A DNA stretch of 64,000 nt. Origin: Bradyrhizobium sp. ISRA464. Its GTDB lineage: Bacteria; Pseudomonadota; Alphaproteobacteria; Rhizobiales; Xanthobacteraceae. Where the stretch lies: positions 8,398,458-8,462,457 of the forward strand of contig NZ_CP094526.1 of assembly GCF_029910095.1 (NCBI RefSeq), in the 5' to 3' direction. Shown here in pieces: positions 9,797 to 18,353 of the stretch. The translations under genes were made by a program, and so were the position numbers. The notes beneath the pieces are model-generated. The model was given only the letters and a program-made list of their open reading frames with translations. It did not search any database and had not been told where the DNA came from. The stretch's first letter is position 1, and every line of letters begins with the position of its first letter.

Positions 9797-10603
9797 TCAG
9801 TGAGCCGGAGAAAACAGCGCAACCGACTCTGAAAATCCCTTCAGCGTTTCAGAACCCGCTGGCGCAAACTCGAGATCGACATTGGTACACTCATCCCTGA
9901 CCTCACGAGATACAAGGATCGCGTCTGCTTGGGCAATATCACAAATTCGAGCCGCCATTTGCACCGCCGAACCAAAAAGATCATCGCCTTCCTCGACGGG
10001 TTCGCCGGCATGTATGCCGATCCTTACATGGATCGGGGTCTCACTGTTCTTGTTATAGGATGCGAATTTTTCCTGAATCTCAATTGCACACGCGACCGCA
10101 GCTGGTGCGTCGTCGAATGACGCCATAAGGCCGTCGCCCAAGTGTTTTATTTCGGAGCCGCGATAATGTTCCAAACACCGCCGGATGATCGCATCGTGAG
10201 CCCTGAGCAGCTCCATCGCCTTCGTATCGCCGAGTCGCACCGTCATCTCGGTCGAGCCGACCATGTCCGTGAACATGATGGCGCGGAATGCTGATTCGTT
10301 GATCGGCACCGTTTTTGCCGAAAGCGGATCCTGGATGCGACCGAGAAAAGCCTCGACAGCCGACAGATCCACGGCGATCATTTGGTTGGCCACGTGCCCA
10401 TGGGCCTCTGCATGGACCTTGTCGGCTGTCTCCCTATCTGGTGCATCCACAAGACAGAATGTCGTTCGGCGTTCAGCATCGTACCAATACGTCAGAAACT
10501 TCACGCCATATTTGTCTTGGACTTCCAGGTCCTTGAGGTGCAGTTTGGCAACTTCTTCCGCCGAGTATTCGACTACATCGTGACGATCCAGGAAGATTGG
10601 CAT
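9797..10603 (-). CDS. DUF4242 domain fused to a class III adenylate/guanylate cyclase
   Basis: The 268-residue protein starts MPIFLDRHDV and has an N-terminal DUF4242 (SCO4226-like, ferredoxin-fold) domain, residues 1-80. A class III nucleotide cyclase domain occupies residues 100-265. The metal-binding aspartates are present (FTDMVGST and LGDG). So is the base-contacting lysine in EIKHLGDG and an AAR arginine, although the usual VN before AAR reads VQ. It probably makes cAMP in the cytoplasm, with the N-terminal domain as sensor. The start at 10603 is chosen because DUF4242 proteins begin here and GGAGAGAG precedes it. A group II intron sits about 60 bases after the stop. Confidence 0.8.
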   Translation of the reverse strand: MPIFLDRHDVVEYSAEEVAKLHLKDLEVQDKYGVKFLTYWYDAERRTTFCLVDAPDRETADKVHAEAHGHVANQMIAVDLSAVEAFLGRIQDPLSAKTVPINESAFRAIMFTDMVGSTEMTVRLGDTKAMELLRAHDAIIRRCLEHYRGSEIKHLGDGLMASFDDAPAAVACAIEIQEKFASYNKNSETPIHVRIGIHAGEPVEEGDDLFGSAVQMAARICDIAQADAILVSREVRDECTNVDLEFAPAGSETLKGFSESVALFSPAH

Positions 10604-10954
10604 TTCTCTCTCTCCCCATTTGCCCGGCAACATCCTAGCACTGAATTGTTGAAGCCCTAACTGCGAAGAGATGCCAACGACTAAGCGTGTCTTGCTTGTA
10701 TTCGCATCCCACCACTCGGCACGTGTTACAACTACTGGTGTGGGTCACAAGCGCCGGTCGAACCAATGCGCTGTTCCCCACTTCCTTCGCCTTGGGGCCA
10801 ATTGCTGCCGTGCCGCCGATGTGCATGCGAACGAACCATCGGCCGTCAATCCTCTTTCGCTCCGTTACCGGTCCATGGCGCAACAGGTTGTCGATCTTGC
10901 GCTCGAGCTCCGCGTTGCGAGCGGGCTTCGAGCACCTTCAACGAAATCGGCTAA
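10604..10954. other. Intergenic region with a possible worn coding remnant
   Basis: No intact gene is supported. On the minus strand a short frame (about 10800-10935) reads AELERKIDNLLRHGPVTE, which vaguely recalls the N-terminal helix of phage baseplate V proteins; it has no start, decays quickly, and I do not trust it. Confidence 0.25.
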
Positions 10955-11225
10955 CTAAATCCATCGTCGCACGCGCCCGGCATAATCCAGATAGGTCTCC
11001 CCGAATCGCGCTTGTAGATGCCTTTCCTCCCACTCGGTGGCGAGCTTTTGCACTGTGAATGCGGCGAGGATCGCAAGGAGCAAAAACCACACAATGCCCG
11101 AGACCAGCCCAATCCCCAGTACAAGCATCGTGCCGGCGAGGTAGAGCGGGTTGCGCGTAAAGGAGAAGGGGCCGTCCGTGACGAGGTGACCCGTACCGCG
11201 ATCCGGTTGTCCGGGTCCACCGGAT
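10955..11225 (-). pseudogene. C-terminal remnant of an isoprenylcysteine/phospholipid methyltransferase-like membrane protein
   Basis: The last 80 or so residues carry the family motif LVTDGPFSFTRNPLYLAG, a hydrophobic helix pair (MLVLGIGLVSGIVWFLLLAILAAF) and the ending EERHLQARFGETYLDYAGRVRRW. This is typical of the ICMT/PEMT family that methylates prenylcysteines or lipids at the membrane. Complete members are about 150-200 residues. Here the first helices are missing and the preceding piece DPVDPDNRIA lies in another frame, so the gene is both truncated and frameshifted. Confidence 0.6.
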
Positions 11226-11452
11226 CGATTTCGTTTCGGCGTCATTCCGCGCGTTAAGGCAGATTCGGGTCATTTTCGACCCAGTCAGCTGGCCTTATCT
11301 GCTAGCCTCCTTTCGCTTCACCCTGAACAGCTGACGTTTGCCGCCGTACGCATAAACTCTACTTTTTGAAAAGATGTTTCGCCTGCAAGGCCGTAACGGC
11401 AGAAGAGTAGCCGACGTGCAAAAAAGGTCGTCTTCTGTAGCCGGTGGGGCGC
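11226..11452. other. Short intergenic stretch, nothing recognised
   Basis: About 225 bases between the methyltransferase remnant and the stop of the redoxin gene. No gene, hairpin or repeat stands out. Confidence 0.3.
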
Positions 11453-12025
11453 TTAGGACAGGGCTCGGCTTTTTTCGTCCTTCCATTTGATCGAGCAGCC
11501 AATAGACGCCTTTTGGTCAGCCGGCGCCATACCGGTGGTCGCAATCGCACGCATGGCCTCGACAAGCTCTCGCGGCGCCCCCGCGCGAGGCGGAGTCGTG
11601 CGGCCTTCGTCGAGCCGGCCGCGATACTTGAGCTTCCGGTCGGCATTGTAACCGAAGAAGTCCGGCGTACAGACCGCTCCATACGCTCGAGCGACTGTCT
11701 GGGTCTCGTCGTGGAGATATGGAAACGGGAAATCATGAGCTTTCGCGAAGCGCTTCATATTCTCAAATGAGTCTTCGGGATAGCTCGCCGCATCGTTCGA
11801 GCAAATAGCTGCAAAGCCGACGCCCTCCGACATCAGCACGCGGGCGTCCGAAACCATGCGGTCGATCATCGCTTTAACATAGGGACAATGGTTACAGATG
11901 AAGACGACGACCGTGCCTTTTTCGCCCGCAACGTCGTCCCGTGCGTAAGTCTTGCCATCGGTGGCCGGAAGCCGGAACTCCGCCGCCGGCGTATCAGGAA
12001 CGACTTGGGTCGCTGTTGTCGCCAT
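11453..12025 (-). CDS. Thioredoxin-fold peroxiredoxin family protein (AhpC/TSA)
   Basis: This intact 190-residue protein has the thioredoxin-like strand TVVVFICNHCPYVKAMIDRM, with the single-cysteine redox motif NHCPYV at about residues 45-50, and a second cysteine pair region ICSND and VCTPDFFGY. This layout matches the small cytoplasmic thioredoxin-family proteins annotated as redoxin or thiol-disulfide isomerases. It has no signal peptide. A very good ribosome binding site, AAGGAGGTG, precedes the ATG at 12025. The gene stands alone; neighbouring genes on both sides are remnants or divergent. Confidence 0.8.
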   Translation of the reverse strand: MATTATQVVPDTPAAEFRLPATDGKTYARDDVAGEKGTVVVFICNHCPYVKAMIDRMVSDARVLMSEGVGFAAICSNDAASYPEDSFENMKRFAKAHDFPFPYLHDETQTVARAYGAVCTPDFFGYNADRKLKYRGRLDEGRTTPPRAGAPRELVEAMRAIATTGMAPADQKASIGCSIKWKDEKSRALS

Positions 12026-12498
12026 ATCGCACCTCCTTGTGCCAAAATCTATGCTGACGACGGCTTGCCGGGCACAGTTTCCAAACCCTGCTCGCGAGTC
12101 GCGTCACGTCAGCCATTTCCGGTCTACGCCCTGACAGCCGACGTGAAAAGAAGTGTTGAGGTTGGTCGGTCAGGGCACCAGGGCGGACGTTTCAGCTTGC
12201 CGCGATCCTGTGCGTCCAATCGGAGATTGTGCCGATCGCAAGCAGCATGTTGCCGACTTGACAGTCCCAGGGCGCTTTGCGGTCCGCGCGCGGGGGCACT
12301 TCATTTGAGTAGTAAGAGGAGCGATGCGGCGTTTGGACAGTGTTGCTGTCGGATTACATCGCTTGCGATGGAGCAAATTTGAGCGTTGAATTTTGCGGGT
12401 GGGTCAAGCGAGGCGAGTTTGGCTTGACGCTGGCGCAATTCTTGCGGGTCACCAAGCCACCTCCTGCCCGGCAAATTCCTCAGAGAGGAGTCACCATC
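12026..12498. other. Intergenic region between divergent genes, with one dispersed repeat
   Basis: About 470 bases without a supported gene. A copy of the short dispersed motif is at 12115-12147. The region must hold divergent promoters for the redoxin and the formamidase-family gene. Confidence 0.4.
12115..12147. repeat. Short dispersed repeat, copy 2
   Basis: The core TTTCCGGTCTACGCCCTGAC followed by AGCCGACGTG is shared, with a few changes, with 7693-7719, 14047-14080 and 30173-30196. All four copies lie between genes. Confidence 0.5.
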
Positions 12499-13938
12499 AT
12501 GTGCGCAGGCGATGATCAAGCGTGCCCGCAATTTGAGCTGCATCGACAGAAGCTCCTTGAGGACCTCGACCAAGAGCGGCGCGCATTCCTTAAGAGCGCA
12601 TTCGTCGCGGGCGGTGGTGCGGCAGCGTGGGCTGCAAGCGGCACGCTGGCCACTCCGGCGTCGGCGCAGACTAAGCCCGGCCAGCCGACCTACCACTACT
12701 TGCCGGCCAACTCGGACACGGTGCATTGGGGCTATTTCAGCAAGCTACTAAAGCCTCAGCTCGAAGTGGATTCGGGCGACTACATCACCATTGAGGCCGT
12801 GACCCACCACGCCGGCGACGACGTCGAACGTATGGTCAAAGGCGATCCGGGTATTGAGAGTATTTATCTTTGGACCAAGGATAAGAAAGGCGTCAATCGC
12901 CGTGGCGCCGGCCCGATCGACGGCAAGCAGCTCGGGCGCGGCGCAGGCGAAGGCTTCGGCGTGCATATCTTGACCGGTCCAGTTTTTGTTCGCGGCGCCG
13001 AGCCGGGCGATATCATTGAAGTCCGCATCATGGATGTAAACCCCCGGCCCTGCGCCAATCCGGCGTACCCGGGCAAGTCATTCGGCAGCAACGCGGCGGC
13101 TTGGTGGGGCTTTCATTACAATGATCTGCTCACTGACCCGAAGCCGCGCGAGGTGTGCACGATCTACGAGATCGACACCAGCGGGCAGCAAAACTGGGCG
13201 CACGCGGTCTACAACTTCCGCTGGGTGCCTCAAACCGATCCGTATGGTGTCGTGCACAAGATCATCGACTATCCCGGCGTGCCGGTCGACCATTCGATCG
13301 TGCAAGAGAACCACAACATCCTCAAAAACGTCCGCATCCCGATCCGACCGCATTTTGGAGTCATGGGCCTGGCGCCAAAAGAAGCCGACATCGTCGATTC
13401 TATTCCGCCGAGCTATTTCGGCGGCAACATCGATAATTGGCGTATCGGCAAGGGCGCGACCTTGTACTATCCGGTTGCAGTGCCAGGCGGCTTGTTCTCA
13501 GTCGGCGACTCGCACGCCGCGCAAGGCGATTCTGAATTGTGCGGCACCGCCATCGAAATGTCGCTGACCGGGACCTTCCAGCTTATCCTGCACAAGCAGA
13601 ATTCACTGAGCGGTGCGCTCGCCGGGCTGAATTACCCGCTGCTTGAGACGCAGGACGAATGGGTCCTGCACGGATTTAGCTTCCCCAATTATCTCGCGGA
13701 GCTCGGCGCTACGGCGCAGCAGGACATCTACAAGAAATCCTCGATCGATCTCGCGCTAAGGGATGCGTTTCGCAAAATGCGTAGCTTCCTGATCACGACC
13801 AAGGGACTGAGCGAGGACGAGGCGATTTCGCTCATGTCCATTGGAGTCGACTTCGGCGTCACGCAGGTGGTCGATGGCAATTGGGGCATCCACGCGATCA
13901 TCAAGAAGAACCTGTTTGCCGGTATAGCGACGGCTTGA
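12499..13938 (+). CDS. Acetamidase/formamidase family protein with a twin-arginine-like signal
   Basis: The 479-residue protein starts at ATG 12499, preceded by AGAGGAG at 12484. Residues 25-60 contain ERRAFLKSAFVAGGGAAAWAASG, a Tat-type signal, so the enzyme is probably exported folded to the periplasm. The rest matches the FmdA_AmdA family: THHAGDD early, NAAAWWGFHYND in the middle and the family signature GDSHAAQGDSELCGTAIE near residue 340. Members hydrolyse formamide or short amides to ammonia and the acid, but the exact substrate of exported members is not known. A longer upstream frame exists but lacks the signal context. The gene seems intact and monocistronic. Confidence 0.8.
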   Translation: MCAGDDQACPQFELHRQKLLEDLDQERRAFLKSAFVAGGGAAAWAASGTLATPASAQTKPGQPTYHYLPANSDTVHWGYFSKLLKPQLEVDSGDYITIEAVTHHAGDDVERMVKGDPGIESIYLWTKDKKGVNRRGAGPIDGKQLGRGAGEGFGVHILTGPVFVRGAEPGDIIEVRIMDVNPRPCANPAYPGKSFGSNAAAWWGFHYNDLLTDPKPREVCTIYEIDTSGQQNWAHAVYNFRWVPQTDPYGVVHKIIDYPGVPVDHSIVQENHNILKNVRIPIRPHFGVMGLAPKEADIVDSIPPSYFGGNIDNWRIGKGATLYYPVAVPGGLFSVGDSHAAQGDSELCGTAIEMSLTGTFQLILHKQNSLSGALAGLNYPLLETQDEWVLHGFSFPNYLAELGATAQQDIYKKSSIDLALRDAFRKMRSFLITTKGLSEDEAISLMSIGVDFGVTQVVDGNWGIHAIIKKNLFAGIATA

Positions 13939-14324
13939 AGCTCCAGGACCCGTGAAGCGACGGGAATGTTAGAATCGGACCAGCAATAGCCCTCGGGCGA
14001 CGCGCAATGTCCGAGGGGATCATTCGCGTCGTTTTGGCCACACGTCGACCATTTCCGATCTACCCCTCACGGCCGACATGTGGACGATCGCTGGATTTCG
14101 TCGGTATGGGCCAGGACCTGGCTCATGACCCGCAGCAAACGACATTCGTCATCCGATCACCTCGTCGGCGCGGGCAAGCAACGTGGGTTGCACCGTCAGG
14201 CCCAGCGCCTTTGCGGCGTGATTTTGAGTGCTCGGTCCCAATTTCAGATATAAGATTCAATCGGAGGGTGTCGGTCGAGGAGTCTGGAAGACGAGCCGCG
14301 GGCAGGACAGTGGAGCCTGTGTGC
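13939..14324. other. Intergenic region with one dispersed repeat copy
   Basis: About 385 bases with no supported gene. The short dispersed repeat appears at 14047-14080 (CATTTCCGATCTACCCCTCA then CGGCCGACATG). Confidence 0.4.
14047..14080. repeat. Short dispersed repeat, copy 3
   Basis: Core CATTTCCGATCTACCCCTCA then CGGCCGACATG. It lies between the formamidase gene and the GST remnant. Confidence 0.5.
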
Positions 14325-14620
14325 ATGACCGAGATCGAGCGGTCGGTGCTGACCGCGATGTTCAACCGCGTGGTCTATCCCGAGGACCTGCGCGATGCCG
14401 CCGGGTCGACGCTGCCGAGAAGGACCTTCAGCATCCGCTTGTCGCGCTCGGCCGCGCGGTGTCCGCGGTGTCGAGGAGCGCGGTATCTGATCGGGGGAGA
14501 TTTCACGGCGTCGCCGACCTCAACGTCGCCGCCATCCTGTCCTGAGCCTGGCCGGCGCGGACGGATTTCGGCCCGTTCCCGAAAGCCGCAACTGGCTCTC
14601 GCGGCGCCGGCTCGGGCCGC
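14325..14620 (+). pseudogene. Eroded C-terminal domain of a glutathione S-transferase
   Basis: In one frame the stretch reads LTAMFNRVVYPEDLRD, in a second AAEKDLQHPLVALGRAVS, then YLIGGDF in a third and VADLNVAAILS again in the second. Finally TDFGPFPKAA matches the tail. Together these are the all-helical C-terminal half of a GST (ALDRAL-x-YLIGGDFTVADLNVAAIL pattern), with at least three frameshifts and an in-frame stop. The N-terminal thioredoxin half is absent. It lies just upstream of the lactonase gene and is no longer translatable. Confidence 0.6.
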
Positions 14621-14648
14621 GCGTGAATTGCAACGGTAGGAGGACATC

Positions 14649-15785
14649 ATGAGACGACGCCGCGTGTTGCAACTCGGGCTCGGCGGGATCGCTGCGCTCG
14701 GCGCCCTTCCCCTGATCGGAGCACAAAGGGCGATGGCTGCTGATGGCCCCGAAACCTTCGTCTACGTCTCGAACGCCGGCACCAAGGACATCTCTGTCCT
14801 CGGCATGAACCGCGACACCGGTGAGCTCACCATGATCGAGAAGGCGCCAGTGCCGGGCGCGGAGAAGACCTCGCTAGTCAGCCTGCCGATGGCGCTGGCC
14901 CCAAACAAGCGCTTCATTTACGCGCAACTGCGCAGCGAGCCGTATCCGGTCTCGACGTTCTCCATCGACCACCCCACCGGGAAGCTCACCCATCTCGACG
15001 CGACGCCGCTGGTCGATCAGATGGCCTACATAAACGTCGATAAGACTGGCAAATACCTGCTCGGCGCGTCCTATGCCGGCGCCAAAGTGGCAGTCTATCC
15101 GATCGACGCGCGCTATATCGTAGAAGACAAGGCGACGCAAATCATCGACACCAAGCCGAAGGCCCATTGCGTCTTCATCGACGCCAGCAACAAGCATGCC
15201 TATGTGCCGGTGCTCGGCGCCGATTACGTCATGCAGTTCAAGTTCGATGCCCGCACCGGCATGCTGACGCCCAACGATCCGCCCACGGTCGCCACCAAGG
15301 CCGGCGCCGGCCCGCGCCATTTCATCATCCACCCGAACGGCAAATGGGGTTATCTCATCACCGAGACGACCGCGACGATCGGCACCTATTCGATCGACGA
15401 GGACAAGGGTACCCTTACCGAGGTGGCATTCGTCGACACCGGCGATTACAACCAAAAAGATTCGGCCTTCGCATCCGACATCCATATCACGCCGAACGAA
15501 AACTTCCTTTACGGCGCCGTGCGCACGACCAGCATGCTGCATGGGTACAAGATCGATCCCGAGAAGGGCACGCTGACCGGGATCGGCAAATGGCCGACCG
15601 AGAAGACCCCGCGCGGCTTCAACATTGATCCGCGCGGCAAGTTCTTGCTGGCCGTGGGGATGGATTCAGCGAGCCTGACCGTCCATGCGATCGACCAGAA
15701 GAGCGGCGAGCTGAACAACGTCAAGCAATATCCAATGGGCAAGCAGCCGAACTGGGTCGAGATCGTCGATAGGATCCACGACTAG
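14649..15785 (+). CDS. Exported lactonase-family (6-phosphogluconolactonase-like) beta-propeller
   Basis: The 378-residue protein begins MRRRRVLQLGLGGIAALGALPL, an arginine-rich, Tat-like signal ending near AMA-AD. The remainder is the Lactonase propeller: VYVSNAGTKDISV, then repeated FSIDHPTGKL, RHFIIHPNGKWGYLI, DIHITPNENFLYGAV and PRGFNIDPRGKFLLAVG blades of about 45-50 residues. Cytoplasmic relatives open 6-phosphogluconolactone; exported ones have unknown lactone or other substrates. AGGAGG lies 6 bases before the ATG at 14649 and fixes the start. It lies directly upstream of another, broken propeller gene. Confidence 0.8.
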   Translation: MRRRRVLQLGLGGIAALGALPLIGAQRAMAADGPETFVYVSNAGTKDISVLGMNRDTGELTMIEKAPVPGAEKTSLVSLPMALAPNKRFIYAQLRSEPYPVSTFSIDHPTGKLTHLDATPLVDQMAYINVDKTGKYLLGASYAGAKVAVYPIDARYIVEDKATQIIDTKPKAHCVFIDASNKHAYVPVLGADYVMQFKFDARTGMLTPNDPPTVATKAGAGPRHFIIHPNGKWGYLITETTATIGTYSIDEDKGTLTEVAFVDTGDYNQKDSAFASDIHITPNENFLYGAVRTTSMLHGYKIDPEKGTLTGIGKWPTEKTPRGFNIDPRGKFLLAVGMDSASLTVHAIDQKSGELNNVKQYPMGKQPNWVEIVDRIHD

Positions 15786-15957
15786 CCGCCCCTCATACCG
15801 TAATGGCCGCGCTTAACCCGGCCAACCAACAGACCCCCGGGTCAAGCCCGGTCAAAAAAGTCCCTAGAACGGTCGCATCGCGGTGCGCAGTTACGCATAT
15901 CATTTCCAGCGTAGCGCAAAATGCTTTACGATTGCGTTCGCGTTTTGAGGCGGGCAG

Positions 15958-16256
15958 ATGAAGCTGAACAGCACCGTATTCGCTTTGCCTGCACCGTTGT
16001 AGCGGCGACCTTGACGATTGGGTCTACGGTCTGGAGCGCCGCGGCCGCACCTCCCGCTGCATCAACGAGCAGCACGTCAAGAGAGCCTAGCGCTTGCCAC
16101 ACACGAACCGCGCACCGGGCGGTTCCTCTACGCAGTCAATCAGGCGGCGGCGATACGGGGTTCCATATCGGTCTACGACATGGGTACCGAACATCGTCTA
16201 GTTAAGACCATCGAGACCGTTCGTGACGTGGACGACGTGAAGGGGGTCGCCGCTAG
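15958..16256 (+). pseudogene. 5' part of a beta-propeller gene interrupted by an IS element
   Basis: The frame ending at the IS reads TGRFLYAVNQAAAIRGSISVYDMG and then DVDDVKGVAAS. Removing the IS with one CTAG copy joins it exactly to SAATGRLYVAYRTRSG at 18354, which restores one reading frame. Upstream, a signal-peptide-like segment (VVAATLTIGSTVWSAAAAPP) is in another frame, so at least one additional frameshift lies near 16090-16110, and the ATG at 15958 is in a third frame. The gene was therefore already decaying or has decayed after the insertion. Confidence 0.65.
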
Positions 16257-16461
16257 CTAGTTTCTGTCGCGAAACGCCCGGATTAAATGGTGGCGATCCA
16301 GGTTATCTCGATGGATTGGGCACAAAATGCCAATGGAGGCCAGCATCGGCGAGCCCCGGACGGGTCGATTTTCGAGCTTGGGCTCGGTGTTGGTTGGCAA
16401 ACGTTCAGCTCGAGAACGTTGAGCCGCGGCCGTTCTGATCTGTCGGGAAGCTTGCGTATCG

Positions 16462-17889
16462 TCAAGCAGCTCTTCGTCGGCGAGGCGACCGCGTCGTCAG
16501 TAGCGCCGCGATTCTCATGAGGTTGTTGGCGAGCACAGCGGCGCCGACCCACAATTCGAAGCGGTCGTGTCCTTCGGCGAGACAGCGCTTCATGCCCCGG
16601 CCTCGGAACAGCACCGAGATGCGTCCTTCGATGCCGGCGCGAAAGCGCTGACCATCCTTGAAGACCGCGCTCTTCTCGTAGGCTTCGCGTCGTCCCGTCC
16701 TCTTGCCGCCACGCTGCGGAATGCACACCACCTTGACGCCGGCATGCTTGCACGAGGCAAGGTTCTGCTCGCTGAAGAAGCCGCGATCCGAGCCATACAG
16801 CTGCGGGGCGCGGCCAAAGGCTTGCCTGTGGCGCTGGAGAGAAGATGCCACGTGAACTTCGTCGGGCGGATTGCCTTTCAGCACCTCATATTGCGTGATC
16901 AGGCCGGCTGCGCTTTCGGCGAGGAAGACTTTGTGGCCGAACTCGACCGGCGTGCGCACCTTGCCGCGCTTAATCAGGTCGGTATGAGGCTCGAAGATGG
17001 AATAGATCTTCTCGTCGGTAGCGAGCTGCTCGCCAAAGAGCACGCGACGGCGTGCCTGATCGATGACACGATCTCCCAGGTGGCAAAAGTGCTCGATCTG
17101 CCCGCGCAGGTCCTCGATGGCCATGTCGGTGAACACGTCCTTGCCGCGGATCGTGCGGGTTCTCTCGAGCCCCGCGCGGGCGTTTCCTACGACCTCCTCG
17201 GCGATGTCGATGAGCATCCGGTATGTGCGGGCCTGCTGCTCGTGACGCTGCCTCGTCGTCATGCGCTGGATCTCGTACATCCGCCGCCGCGCGGCGCGCG
17301 GGCGGTCGCAAAAGCCTTTGATTCTTCGCAATTCCAGCGCTTTGGCCAGACGGCGGACCAGGCGTGTGACGACGCGGACCACATCCCATAGCAACGTGTT
17401 GTCGGTTGGATGATGAATGTCGGTCTGCACCACCGTCGTGTCGACCCGCAACTTAGCGCCGTCCTCCAATCCGAGCTCGACCGCTGCCCGAACCACCAAA
17501 TCGTTGACCGCTCTCAGCGTTTGTGGGGTCAGACGGATGAAGCCACGCTGAAAGGCGTCATGCTTCGGCACCGGCGCGCAGTAGAAGTCGGTGAACTGAC
17601 GAAGCGTCAATCCATCTGCGATGCGTTCACGCAACTCGCGATAGTCCCAGTTCTTGAGCCGCATCAGAACCAGCGAGCGCAGAACCTGCGTCGCCGTCAA
17701 TCCGTGACGACCGCTATCGGGCTGCTTCAGGCCACGCACCAAGTCCCGCCGGACGCGCTCGATGACGTCCCGCTGGTCGTCGAGAAAGCCGGATATCGCC
17801 TCCAGCGGCGGCTCCAGGCGAATGCCCTGATCGCGTTGCCGCATCAGCTCCCAATCGGCAAAGCTGATCTGTCGCGCCGTCGCTCTCAC
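16462..17889 (-). CDS. Transposase, ISNCY-like family
   Basis: The 475-residue protein starts at a GTG overlapping the stop of the upstream small gene (ATGTGA arrangement), which suggests coupled translation. It begins with RQISFADWELMRQRDQ and has a helical N-terminal domain (GLTATQVLRSLVLMRLKNWDYRELRERIADG). The acidic catalytic positions are spread through KLRVDTTVVQTDIHHP (about residue 165), LYGSDRGFFS (about 365) and a C-terminal ELWVGAAVLANNLMRIA helix. The arrangement matches the transposases labelled ISNCY in rhizobia. No break is visible. A longer frame upstream is not needed, since that part encodes the accessory protein in another frame. Confidence 0.8.
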   Translation of the reverse strand: MRATARQISFADWELMRQRDQGIRLEPPLEAISGFLDDQRDVIERVRRDLVRGLKQPDSGRHGLTATQVLRSLVLMRLKNWDYRELRERIADGLTLRQFTDFYCAPVPKHDAFQRGFIRLTPQTLRAVNDLVVRAAVELGLEDGAKLRVDTTVVQTDIHHPTDNTLLWDVVRVVTRLVRRLAKALELRRIKGFCDRPRAARRRMYEIQRMTTRQRHEQQARTYRMLIDIAEEVVGNARAGLERTRTIRGKDVFTDMAIEDLRGQIEHFCHLGDRVIDQARRRVLFGEQLATDEKIYSIFEPHTDLIKRGKVRTPVEFGHKVFLAESAAGLITQYEVLKGNPPDEVHVASSLQRHRQAFGRAPQLYGSDRGFFSEQNLASCKHAGVKVVCIPQRGGKRTGRREAYEKSAVFKDGQRFRAGIEGRISVLFRGRGMKRCLAEGHDRFELWVGAAVLANNLMRIAALLTTRSPRRRRAA

Positions 17890-18245
17890 ATCGCTCGGCT
17901 CTTCTTGCTTTTGGATGCTTCGGCGCGTTCTCGCTTCAGCGCTTTGATGTATCGCGGTGCCGCCTGGTGCAGCAGATCCTGCAGAGCGCGCCCGTTGTCC
18001 AGGCTGCGCTGAACCTCCGGCACAAGCTCTTCCGGCACGTAGACGGCAACGCGACGCCCGTTCGCGCGACCGTAGAGCACAAAACTTTGATGCTGTTCGC
18101 CAGACCGGCACGCCGGGCAATTCTTGCGGATGCACCGGCTACGACGAAGGCTCAGCGAACCCAGAAGCGCAGGCCAGAGACTCGTCGATTCGCTTCGCAG
18201 CCAGCGCGCAACATCCGAAGGCGATTCCGAATCGACATGCGTCAT
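17886..18245 (-). CDS. Small IS-borne accessory protein (DUF6788-like)
   Basis: The 119-residue protein contains ECIRKNCPACRSGEQHQSFV-type zinc-ribbon-like sequence (here CIRKNCPACRSG), then VLYGRANGRRVAVYVPEELVPEVQRSLDNGRALQDLL and a basic C-terminal helix. Similar short proteins precede transposases of the same IS type in rhizobia; a regulatory or DNA-binding helper role is likely but not shown. It lies 90 bases inside the IS terminal repeat and its stop overlaps the transposase start by four bases. Confidence 0.65.
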   Translation of the reverse strand: MTHVDSESPSDVARWLRSESTSLWPALLGSLSLRRSRCIRKNCPACRSGEQHQSFVLYGRANGRRVAVYVPEELVPEVQRSLDNGRALQDLLHQAAPRYIKALKRERAEASKSKKSRAM

Positions 18246-18353
18246 ATAAAGAATGTGATACTATGCACATGTACCGTGCAAGAAAAACGTGCGCGAAAAT
18301 CGCGCGATACCCCATATTTTAAAGGGTGAAATGCGTTTCGCGACAGAAACTAG

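Larger units (their letters stand above)
16257..18353 (-). mobile_element. IS element (ISNCY-like) with 21-bp perfect terminal repeats and CTAG target duplication
   Basis: The ends are perfect inverted repeats starting CTAGTTTCTGTCGCGAAACG at 16257 and, inverted, ending at 18353. The sequence CTAG is repeated on both sides (16253-16256 and 18354-18357). Taking one CTAG as the target restores the reading frame of the interrupted propeller gene. An 8-bp duplication would leave a stop codon, so 4 bp is favoured. The 2.1-kb element encodes a DDE-type transposase and a small upstream protein, both on the minus strand and overlapping. It looks complete and possibly active. Confidence 0.85.

Noticed and set aside
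10635..10883. Possible phage baseplate V fragment
   Set aside because: Only about 18 residues look similar, there is no start and the similarity decays at once; no other phage gene is nearby.
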